Position numbers and translations under genes: made by a program. This document shows positions 4,739 through 10,493 of a stretch of 10,493 nt of DNA, in pieces (position 1 is the first letter of the stretch; each line of letters opens with the position of its first letter). Under the pieces are notes generated by a model that was not told the origin of the DNA, did not search any database, and saw only the letters and a program-made list of their open reading frames with translations. This DNA is from SIG598 sp045538015 (lineage in GTDB: Bacteria; Bacillota; Clostridia; Oscillospirales; Acutalibacteraceae). The stretch lies in NCBI GenBank assembly GCA_045538015.1, contig JAZSQO010000059.1, positions 1 through 10,493 on the forward strand. The letters are read 5' to 3'.

Positions 4739-7504
4739 TTACTGGCCCTTTTTCGGGATGCCGAAGGTCTCGGCGAGGGCTTCGGCGCAGGCACGGCCGA
4801 TGAGCTCGTGGCTGTCCATTATCCACTGGCCGGTGATCTCGTTGTCGTGGAAGTCGGTCTCCAGCAGCAGAGACACCATGCCGAGGTTGTAGGGATCGCG
4901 CACCTCGGCGTAGCCCACGCCGCCGAAGGATTCAAGGGCCGAATACATCTGCTTGTTCAGTGTGCACTTCATGGGCGAAATGGCGTTGAGCTTTTCCACG
5001 ATGCTTTCGCCCAGATCCTTGCTCCGGCCGGAGGCTCCGCAGTAGTAGCTGCTGGCGCCGTAGTGGACGTCCTGAGTGCCGGTGGCGTTGGAGTGGATGG
5101 CGAAGTACACATCCGCCTTCAGCTCGAGGGCCTCAAAGGCACGCTCTCTCAGCTCAAGCTCGGGAGTGGCGGTGTACACCACGCAGTTGTATTCCTGCTG
5201 GAGGATTCTGTGGGCCACCGCGCCCACGGCCTCCATCTGCTCCTTCTCGGTGGTCTGGCCGGCCCAGTAGAAATTCTGATCCTGCCTCGAGGGAGAAAGA
5301 TAGATGATTATGGGATTCTCGCTGGTGTATTCACGGGTGGCCAGCTTGCCGCAGGAGTTGGTTATGGCCACATCCTCCCGGTTGACCCAGCCTATGCCGC
5401 CGTTTTCCAGCTCGACGCGGAACCAGCGGGAGCCGTCCGAGCCGCCCCGCTCGCCGATGACCCGGCCTTCTGTTCCACGGGTGAGGGTGGTTATCAGCTC
5501 ATGCTCCGGGCCGGAGTAGGCCCGCAGGTCGGTGGTGTCCTTGTCCACCTTGACGGTGCGCTTGAGATAATAATAAGGATAGCATGGAAGCTCGTCGGAA
5601 TAATCGCCGAAGAATTTAAGCTCACCGAGGGCGGCGTAGGCTCTGACCTTGTACCGCTCGGCGTACTGGGAAAGGTCGGTGAAGGTATATCGCGGCTCGG
5701 CCACGGTGGTGAGCAGATAATACTCGTTCCGGTGGCAGCTGTAGGCGTACACCTCGTAGCCAGCCGCCCGCTCGGAGGCGTTCCACGAGATAGTGTACTC
5801 ACCGCCCTCCGCGGTATACTGATCCACCTGAGTCACCTTCGCGGGCAGAGTGACGGCGGTGACCACGGGGGAAAACTCGCCGTAGCTGATGCCGCCGCTG
5901 TGACGCATGAAGGCGCGCACCCGGTAGCTTGTGTAGTTGACCGACTCAAGGCCGGATATCTCATAGAAGGTGTTGCCGCACTGGCTGAGCAGGTCTTTTA
6001 TCTCCCCGGTGTCCGGGTCGGCGCGGTACAGCTCAAAGCCGGTGGCCTCGGAATTGACCTTCCAGTTGAGCACATAGCCGCTGTCGGTGGTCTGTCCCTG
6101 AGCAAGGTCGTAGACGATCTCGGGACTGGAGCCGGTGGTGAATTTATCCGTCCATTTGCCGTATTCGTATTCGCCGCCCATGTCTATGTAAGGGCGCATC
6201 CGGAAGGTGTATTCCGTGGAGGATTCAAGGCCGGAGATCATCGCCTCGGGCCGGTCAAAGCGGCCGCACTCCTCGAAGCCGAAAAGGGAATCGCCGCGGC
6301 GCTCCACGAGGTAGCCGTCGGCTCCCTGAGCCGCTGTCCACTCAAGGGTGATGCTGGAGGCAGTGGCGTCCTTGTGCATTATGGCGCCCACGGCTCCGGG
6401 ACGGGTCTTGGCGGTGACGGTGGAGGCTTCTTTTTCCTCATATTCTCCGCTGTCGGTCTTGCAGAAGGGACGAATGGAATATTCCGCCGAGGTGCCAAGG
6501 CCGAGGCCTCTGAGGGTGACCTGACTGAAGCGGGCGGTCTTTATGAGCACATCACCGCCGCCGGCGCTGTTCACCCGGTAGATACGATACCCGGCCACGG
6601 CCTCCACCGGCTCCCAGTCAAGGGTGACGCTGTTGTTGGAGGCGCCGGTCTGGCGCAGGTTTTCCACCGCCGGCAGAGAGCCGTTGACGGCGTAGTAAAA
6701 TCCGCCGTCGGTGGGACGGAGCAGAAAGACGGTCAGGCCGATGCAGGCCGCCGCGGCTATCACGCCCAGCACCGCCAGCAGTACCTTTTTAACATTCGCT
6801 TTCTTTCCCGATGGGGAACCAAAAAACATCTGAGAACCTCCTGTGGCCGTTTCGTCGTATACCCAGCCGGTGTCCCTCGGCTCGGCTTCCCTCCTCTGGG
6901 GAGCGGCGGCGGGGCGAACGAGCTGGGGCAGGGACATATCCGGCAGGCCGGTCTGTCCGCTGAACCGCTCCTTCACCGCCTGAGCGCGGCTGATGGGAAT
7001 GTTCCGTCTGCGGAAACGGGAATTGCTTTTTTCGCTGTTCTTTTTTCTGCCCGCCCGGCTGTTGAACCGGGAGGGTTTCTGCTCTGAGGAATGACCCTCC
7101 TCCCGGCCTCCGGCATAGCGCTTGAACCGGGAGCCTCCGGGCGCGGCAGCCTCGCTCCGGCTCCGCCTGCGGAACCGGGCGCCGCCTGACGGCTCCGGGG
7201 GATAGTCCGCCCAGACCTCCCGCGGCTCGGGCGGCATAGGCTCGGGCGGCATCATAGCCATGCGCTCCTCGGCACGGCTGCGGAAGGGCTGCCTGCCCCG
7301 GACAGCCGGGTACACCGGCTCGGTATATTCCGGCTCCGGCGGCGCGGAACGACCGCGGAACCGGGGCCTCTCCGGTCTCTCCGGCCTCGCGCCCTGAGAG
7401 AATACATCCTCGTTCAGGCTGTAATTCTCCCGCTCGGGAGCCTTGCGCAGGCTGGTTCCGAAGAACTCGTCAAATTCCTTTCCTTTTTCTCGGTTGAAGG
7501 CCAT
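4739..7504 (-). CDS. Membrane-anchored cell-wall amidase: FnIII repeats, SH3-like and Amidase_3-like domains
   Basis: This 921-residue protein appears to be a surface peptidoglycan hydrolase. Residues 1-237 are hydrophilic, rich in Arg and Pro, and predicted cytoplasmic. One membrane segment follows at about 240-262, after KKANVKK. Outside come about four fibronectin type III domains (roughly 277-368, 369-458, 461-553 and 554-640, each with a W and Y-rich core), an SH3-like domain (about 648-715, ending GGIGWVNRED) and a C-terminal N-acetylmuramoyl-L-alanine amidase (Amidase_3) domain (about 732-915). Zinc/catalytic candidates are Glu753 (TTEKEQM), His804 (FAIHSNA) and Glu882 (LLLETDF). The usual first zinc histidine (GHGG) is absent: the strand reads YLSPSRQDQN (735-744). 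The start ATG follows GGAGGG by 10 nt, and a 7-bp CCGCCCG/CGGGCGG hairpin (7522-7547) sits directly before that RBS. It lies 82 nt after the PHP gene and is probably co-transcribed with it. Whether it cuts cell wall or only binds it is not settled. Confidence 0.85.
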   Translation of the reverse strand: MAFNREKGKEFDEFFGTSLRKAPERENYSLNEDVFSQGARPERPERPRFRGRSAPPEPEYTEPVYPAVRGRQPFRSRAEERMAMMPPEPMPPEPREVWADYPPEPSGGARFRRRSRSEAAAPGGSRFKRYAGGREEGHSSEQKPSRFNSRAGRKKNSEKSNSRFRRRNIPISRAQAVKERFSGQTGLPDMSLPQLVRPAAAPQRREAEPRDTGWVYDETATGGSQMFFGSPSGKKANVKKVLLAVLGVIAAAACIGLTVFLLRPTDGGFYYAVNGSLPAVENLRQTGASNNSVTLDWEPVEAVAGYRIYRVNSAGGGDVLIKTARFSQVTLRGLGLGTSAEYSIRPFCKTDSGEYEEKEASTVTAKTRPGAVGAIMHKDATASSITLEWTAAQGADGYLVERRGDSLFGFEECGRFDRPEAMISGLESSTEYTFRMRPYIDMGGEYEYGKWTDKFTTGSSPEIVYDLAQGQTTDSGYVLNWKVNSEATGFELYRADPDTGEIKDLLSQCGNTFYEISGLESVNYTSYRVRAFMRHSGGISYGEFSPVVTAVTLPAKVTQVDQYTAEGGEYTISWNASERAAGYEVYAYSCHRNEYYLLTTVAEPRYTFTDLSQYAERYKVRAYAALGELKFFGDYSDELPCYPYYYLKRTVKVDKDTTDLRAYSGPEHELITTLTRGTEGRVIGERGGSDGSRWFRVELENGGIGWVNREDVAITNSCGKLATREYTSENPIIIYLSPSRQDQNFYWAGQTTEKEQMEAVGAVAHRILQQEYNCVVYTATPELELRERAFEALELKADVYFAIHSNATGTQDVHYGASSYYCGASGRSKDLGESIVEKLNAISPMKCTLNKQMYSALESFGGVGYAEVRDPYNLGMVSLLLETDFHDNEITGQWIMDSHELIGRACAEALAETFGIPKKGQ

Positions 7505-7531
7505 GTGTCTCGTTCCCTCCTCCGCCCGCTG

Positions 7532-7559
7532 TTGAATTTCCGGGCGGCTGTGGTATAAT
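7532..7559 (+). promoter_or_regulatory. Strong extended -10 promoter pointing antisense to the PHP gene
   Basis: On the plus strand TTGAAT (7532-7537, 4/6) is followed by a 16-nt spacer and a perfect TATAAT (7554-7559) preceded by TGG, giving the extended -10 form TGnTATAAT. All annotated genes here run on the minus strand, so transcription from about 7566 would run antisense into the 3' end of the PHP gene (7587-8399). No plus-strand gene or clear terminator is seen downstream. It may drive an antisense RNA or be fortuitous. Confidence 0.5.
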
Positions 7560-7586
7560 CATAATCAAACGATAATAAATAATCTC

Positions 7587-8399
7587 TCAGCCCAGCCGAT
7601 ATGACACCGGCCGGCGGTTCTTGTAGCAGACCGCCTCGGTGAAGCCGGCGGCCAGCGCCTCCTTCACGCCCTGCTCAAGACCGGCGGCGAAGTGCTCCGG
7701 CTTGTGGGAGTCGCTGCCGATGGTGATGTATTTTCCGCCCAGCTCCCGGAAACGGCGCACAAGGCGGGTATCGGGCAGCATGGGGCCATTCGTCCGGGCG
7801 CCCGAGGTGTTTATCTCCAGCGCCTTGCCTCTCCGGGCGAGGGCGGTGAGTATCCGCTCGTACTGCTCCTCGTAGGGAGCCATGTCCATGACCACGCCGT
7901 CCCTGCCGTAGATGTAGCGCAGAGGGTAGGTCAGGTGGGCAAGGGAGTCAAAGTCGCTGTTCTCGGCCATGAGCAGCACCTCGTCGAGGTACTGACCGTA
8001 GACCTTTGCCGGGTCGCAGGAGCCGTCGGTGTATTTAAGATAGTAGAAGTCCACGCCGTCCCGCAGGTAATGCACCGAGCCGAGGACAATGTCGTAGTCG
8101 GCGCTCTCCAGAACTTTTTTTGCCATCTCCGGGCAGTATTCCGGCTGACCCAGCTCCACGCCCACAAAGACATTGAAGCCCTTGTCTCTTGCCCGCTTTG
8201 CCTCCTCGGCCGACAGGCGCATTTTGCGGTAGCTCCACAGCTTCTGCTTTCCCTCGGCGTTTATTTCGCAGTGGTCGGTCACCGAAAGGCCGCCAAGGCC
8301 TATCTCGGCGGCTCTGCGGCCCATCCACAGCGCCTTCGACTTGCCGTCAAAGGAGTGGTGGGTGTGGCAGTGGCAGTCAACAACACGGCTCAGATCCAT
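7587..8399 (-). CDS. PHP-domain phosphoesterase, histidinol-phosphatase (HisJ/HisK) type
   Basis: This 270-residue cytoplasmic metal-dependent phosphoesterase of the PHP superfamily is the usual size for HisJ/HisK-type histidinol phosphatases, which remove phosphate from L-histidinol phosphate in histidine synthesis. The metal-binding residues are all visible: His10 and His12 (DCHCHTHHSFDG), Asp42-His43 (TDHCE), Glu82 (GVELGQ), His110 (GSVHY), His155 (LAHLTYP), and Asp230 and His232 (GSDSHKPEH). No other histidine-biosynthesis gene is nearby, so the substrate is less certain than the fold and chemistry. The start ATG has GGAGG 10 nt upstream (8410-8414) and a strong extended -10 promoter at 8444-8472. 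It is first in a likely two-gene operon with the cell-wall amidase. An antisense promoter faces its 3' end. Confidence 0.85.
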   Translation of the reverse strand: MDLSRVVDCHCHTHHSFDGKSKALWMGRRAAEIGLGGLSVTDHCEINAEGKQKLWSYRKMRLSAEEAKRARDKGFNVFVGVELGQPEYCPEMAKKVLESADYDIVLGSVHYLRDGVDFYYLKYTDGSCDPAKVYGQYLDEVLLMAENSDFDSLAHLTYPLRYIYGRDGVVMDMAPYEEQYERILTALARRGKALEINTSGARTNGPMLPDTRLVRRFRELGGKYITIGSDSHKPEHFAAGLEQGVKEALAAGFTEAVCYKNRRPVSYRLG

Positions 8400-8443
8400 A
8401 ATCCTTCTACCTCCGAATCATCGGTTATTGTCCGAATTTGTTT

Positions 8444-8472
8444 ATTATAGCACATTCAAGTGTTATTAACAA
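8444..8472 (-). promoter_or_regulatory. Promoter of the PHP-amidase operon
   Basis: On the minus strand the -35 box TTGTTA (8467-8472, 4/6) has a 17-nt spacer to a perfect TATAAT (8444-8449). TGC directly before the -10 box makes it an extended -10 promoter. The palindrome TGTTATTAACA (8461-8471) overlaps the -35 box and could be an operator, though it may be chance in an A/T-rich stretch. Confidence 0.7.
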
Positions 8473-8475
8473 CAA

Positions 8476-8481
8476 TATAAT
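8476..8481 (+). promoter_or_regulatory. Putative -10 box for the FMN_bind-like/radical SAM operon
   Basis: A perfect TATAAT lies 21 nt before the ATG at 8503. No good -35 box is found at 16-18 nt and there is no extended TG, so the promoter is weak or needs an activator. It sits back-to-back with the PHP promoter; the two cores are only a few bases apart (8472 versus 8476) and the plus-strand -35 region overlaps the minus-strand promoter. This suggests divergent genes that compete or are co-regulated. Confidence 0.35.
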
Positions 8482-8502
8482 AGAAAAAGAAAGGAACCGC
8501 CA

Positions 8503-9009
8503 ATGAAGAACAACGAAAGCTCGATTTTCGGCTGCAACAGCGAGGACGTGCGCGCCGGCGAGGTGACCATAGAAAAAGAGGAGTCCTCCCGCCCGAGGAT
8601 GGGCAAGGGAATTTACATCGCCGTGGTGGCGGCGGTGTCGCTGCTGGTCTCCGTTCTGCTCATAATCTCCGCTGTGCGCCGGGTCAACGAGGGGCTGATA
8701 ATGGAGCTGCCCGTGGGAGACATTCTGCCCTACACCATGGCCGACGGCAGCTACTCCGGCACCTTCTCCTCCAACGACCTCGGCGCCGCCGTGACCATCA
8801 CCGTCGAATCGGGATACCTGACCTCCGTCAGTCTTGACGCCTTCAGCGGCATCGACACCTCCCGGGCCCAGCGGGTCTTTGACGCGGTCATTCAGGCTCA
8901 GTCTCTGGTGACCTACGACCGGGAGGTGGGCACCACGCCCACGGACATAATCCTGCTGCTGGCCATCGAGAACGCCGCCGAAGCCTCCGCCTCGGCGGGG
9001 GTGATATGA
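8503..9009 (+). CDS. Small membrane-anchored protein with divergent FMN_bind-like domain
   Basis: This 168-residue protein has a charged N-terminus (1-36), one membrane segment (about 37-58, followed by RR) and a C-terminal domain predicted outside the cell. The domain (about 81-160) resembles FMN_bind. It opens with DGSYSGTF, continues with an alternating strand AAVTITVESGYLTSVSL, and ends VTYDREVGTTPTDIILLLAIENAAEA, which can be laid over the family's D-x-SGATxTS-x-AI-x-A motif. Thr145 falls where related proteins (RnfG/NqrC type) carry covalently bound FMN, but the neighbouring Ala is Thr and the Ser is Val, so flavin attachment is uncertain. AAGGAA (8491-8496) lies 6 nt before the ATG. 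The stop overlaps the radical SAM start as ATGA, so the two are translated together. A role in extracytoplasmic electron transfer is inference. Confidence 0.6.
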   Translation: MKNNESSIFGCNSEDVRAGEVTIEKEESSRPRMGKGIYIAVVAAVSLLVSVLLIISAVRRVNEGLIMELPVGDILPYTMADGSYSGTFSSNDLGAAVTITVESGYLTSVSLDAFSGIDTSRAQRVFDAVIQAQSLVTYDREVGTTPTDIILLLAIENAAEASASAGVI

Positions 9010-9881
9010 CCATGGAGAGCTGCCGTCTCTGCCCACGGAGCTGCGGGGCCGCCCGCACCGCCGAAAGGGGCGCGGGCGTATGCGCCATGCCTCTGGCCAT
9101 GCACATTGCCCTTGCCTCTCCCCACCTCTGGGAGGAGCCGCCCATCAGCGGCACAAAAGGCTCGGGCGCCATATTTTTCTCCGGCTGCTCCCTTGGCTGC
9201 GTCTACTGCCAGAACCGGGACATATCCAAAAACGGCGTGGTGGGCAGGGCGCTCTCCCCCGCTCAGCTGGCCGAGACCATGGAGCGGCTTGAGGCTCAGG
9301 GTGTGCACAATATCAACCTCGTCACCGGCACCCACTTCATTCCCGGCATCATCGAGGCGCTGAAGCTGCGCCGCCCCGCCGTGCCCATTGTGTGGAACTG
9401 CGGCGGCTACGAGACCGAGGAGGCGGTGGATATGCTGGCTCCCTGGGTGGACATCTGGCTCCCCGACTACAAATACGCCCTCAGCGCTCCGGCGGAGAAA
9501 TACAGCTCCGCTCCCGACTATCCCGACCGGGCCATGGCGGCCATAAGGCTGATGCGCCGCCATCAGCCGGAAAACATATACGGCGAGGACGGTCTGCTGA
9601 AAAAGGGAATGATCCTGCGGCACATGGTTCTGCCTCTGAACACCCGCAACTCCATTGCCGCCCTTGAGCGCGTAAAGACGGAGCTGCCCGGAGTGCCGGT
9701 CAGCCTGATGAGCCAGTACACGCCGGTGGGCGAGCACCCGGACTTCCCCGAGCTCAACCGCCCCGTAACCGCCCGGGAATACGAAAAGGTCTGCGCCCGC
9801 ATGGCCGACCTCGACCTCGACGGCTTCATGCAGGAGCGCGCCTCCTCCGCCGGAGAGTTCATTCCCCGGTGGGAGATATGA
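9006..9881 (+). CDS. Radical SAM protein, PflX-type (pyruvate formate-lyase-activating-enzyme-like)
   Basis: This 291-residue radical S-adenosylmethionine enzyme belongs to the PflX-like group. The SAM [4Fe-4S] cluster motif is CSLGCVYC (Cys61, Cys65, Cys68), inside the family block ISGTKGSGAIFFSGC (47-61) and followed by QNRDIS. Four more cysteines at the N-terminus (Cys6, Cys9, Cys13 and Cys26 in CRLCPRSCG and GVCAM) form a probable extra metal or Fe-S site typical of this group. HNINLVTGTHFIP (residues 99-111) is also characteristic. Members resemble glycyl-radical activases, but their substrate is not established; no glycyl-radical enzyme gene is in the window. The ATG at 9006 overlaps the previous stop, and GGGGGTG (8997-9003) may serve as RBS; an in-frame ATG at 9012 is an alternative start. 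Coupling to the flavin-domain membrane protein is the main functional clue. Confidence 0.85.
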   Translation: MTMESCRLCPRSCGAARTAERGAGVCAMPLAMHIALASPHLWEEPPISGTKGSGAIFFSGCSLGCVYCQNRDISKNGVVGRALSPAQLAETMERLEAQGVHNINLVTGTHFIPGIIEALKLRRPAVPIVWNCGGYETEEAVDMLAPWVDIWLPDYKYALSAPAEKYSSAPDYPDRAMAAIRLMRRHQPENIYGEDGLLKKGMILRHMVLPLNTRNSIAALERVKTELPGVPVSLMSQYTPVGEHPDFPELNRPVTAREYEKVCARMADLDLDGFMQERASSAGEFIPRWEI

Positions 9882-9956
9882 GTATAAAAACCGTCTCCCC
9901 TCTTATTTCCGCAATTTGCGTTTGGCGTCCGAGGGAGCATGAGAGAGCATGAGCGA

Positions 9957-9982
9957 GAAAAACAGAGCATTTGCCGTTTTTC
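9957..9982 (+). terminator. Weak hairpin in the gap before rplM (possible terminator)
   Basis: GAAAAAC (9957-9963) can pair with GTTTTTC (9976-9982) around a 12-nt loop containing a further GCA/TGC pairing. The stem is A/T-rich with a T-run in the 3' arm, so it is at best a weak terminator for the radical SAM operon. The rest of 9882-10004 holds no gene; it contains a short direct repeat (GAGCATGAG twice, 9936-9954) and CGCAATTTGCG (9910-9920). Confidence 0.3.
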
Positions 9983-10004
9983 AAAAAATAATCCGATTTA
10001 ACGC

Positions 10005-10033
10005 TTGACAACGGCTTTTGACGGTGTTATCAT
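10005..10033 (+). promoter_or_regulatory. Strong promoter for rplM
   Basis: A perfect -35 box TTGACA (10005-10010), a 17-nt spacer and -10 box TATCAT (10028-10033, 5/6) form a near-consensus sigma-A promoter. Transcription should begin near 10040, giving a leader of about 37 nt with GGAGG at 10064-10068. That is too short for a full L13 autoregulatory leader RNA, so control by such a leader is unlikely from this start. Confidence 0.85.
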
Positions 10034-10076
10034 GTGCAGGCAACTGTAAAAAAGATCAATAACGGAGGAAAACGCA

Positions 10077-10493
10077 ATGAGCACCTATATGCCCAAATCC
10101 GAAGCTATCGAGCGCAGCTGGTATGTTCTCGATGCTGCCGGCAAGCCCCTCGGCCGTGTTGCCGCTCAGGCTGCCGTTCTGCTTCGCGGTAAGCACAAGC
10201 CCATCTTTGTTCCCCATGTCGACTGCGGCGATCATGTCATCATCATCAACTGCAGCAAGGCTATTCTCACCGTCAACAAGATGGAGAAGAAGATCTACTA
10301 TCGTCATTCCGGTTACATCGACCACCTGAAGGCCGTCAAGGCTGGTTCCCTGATGAAGTCCCGTCCCGAGCGCGCCATGATGATGGCTGTTCAGGGTATG
10401 CTTCCCCACACCAGCCAGGGCCGCAAGGCTCTGACCCGTCTGCGCGTCTACGCCGGCGAAAACCACAAGCACGAGGCTCAGAAGCCCGCTGCA
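10077..10493 (+). CDS. rplM: 50S ribosomal protein L13 (cut by window edge near its C-terminus)
   Basis: Ribosomal protein L13 is an early-assembly protein of the large subunit that binds 23S rRNA. The frame from the ATG at 10077 stays open to the window end (139 codons), close to the usual 142-148 residues, so only a few residues are missing. Recognisable parts are RSWYVLDAAGKPLGRVAAQAA (from residue 13), LRGKHKPIFVPHVDCGDHVIIIN, YYRHSGY and RLRVYAGENHKHEAQKP. The ATG is 8 nt after GGAGG. Codon choice shifts to those ending in T (GTT, GCT, CGT, TCC/GTC mixtures), as expected for a highly expressed gene among strongly GC-ending neighbours. rpsI (S9) normally follows rplM and would lie just past the window. 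Confidence 0.97.
   Translation, partial: MSTYMPKSEAIERSWYVLDAAGKPLGRVAAQAAVLLRGKHKPIFVPHVDCGDHVIIINCSKAILTVNKMEKKIYYRHSGYIDHLKAVKAGSLMKSRPERAMMMAVQGMLPHTSQGRKALTRLRVYAGENHKHEAQKPAA

Noticed and set aside
4733..7087. 784-codon open frame on the plus strand opposite the amidase gene
   Set aside because: It mirrors the minus-strand gene, is rich in Gly, Val, Ala and His with no recognisable domain, and has no convincing RBS. The opposite strand has clear FnIII, SH3 and amidase domains.
7692..8450. Plus-strand frame downstream of the antisense promoter at 7532-7559
   Set aside because: It starts more than 120 nt after the expected transcript start without a good RBS and is a shadow of the PHP gene. 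The promoter was kept, the protein was not.
9882..10076. L13 leader RNA regulating rplM
   Set aside because: The near-consensus promoter at 10005-10033 leaves only about 37 nt of leader, and no leader-like stem is seen there.

Overview
This window is GC-rich bacterial chromosome with dense coding. The gene content suggests a Gram-positive Clostridia-type anaerobe, possibly an Oscillospiraceae/Ruminococcaceae gut lineage. The evidence is paired short CHR-type transporters, a GCC-type Lgt homologue, a fibronectin-III/SH3/amidase surface enzyme, a PflX-type radical SAM protein, strong GGAGG ribosome binding sites and sigma-A promoters. The lineage is inference; no rRNA gene is present to prove it.

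Positions 1-8399 are read on the minus strand. From right to left on that strand there is a PHP/HisJ-type phosphoesterase (8399-7587) followed by a large membrane-anchored FnIII-SH3-Amidase_3 protein (7504-4739). Next is a translationally coupled three-gene unit: an Lgt-like protein (4347-3541) and two half-size chromate-transporter (CHR) proteins (3541-2981 and 2984-2400). These share 1-nt and 4-nt overlaps. Then come metY, an O-acetylhomoserine sulfhydrylase (1820-537), and a cation diffusion facilitator gene cut by the left edge (454-1). Positions 8503-10493 are read on the plus strand: a small membrane protein with an FMN_bind-like domain, overlapping by 4 nt a PflX-type radical SAM gene, and then rplM (ribosomal protein L13) from its own strong promoter, cut by the right edge.

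The most unusual content is in the two longest gene-free stretches. Both hold a copy of the same composite repeat, a string of short perfect hairpins in a fixed order with an exchangeable middle section. Copy A (1961-2313) and copy B (4469-4683) are inverted relative to each other and bracket the lgt-chr operon. One stem differs between copies by a compensatory base-pair change, which suggests the folded shape is maintained. Copy A is also enclosed by a 16-nt direct repeat, and an 18-bp tandem duplication spans the adjacent chr stop codon.

Strong promoters are readable for metY, for the PHP-amidase operon and for rplM. There is also a perfect extended -10 promoter on the plus strand at 7532-7559 that points antisense into the PHP gene. 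No tRNA, rRNA, CRISPR array, transposase or phage gene is visible.
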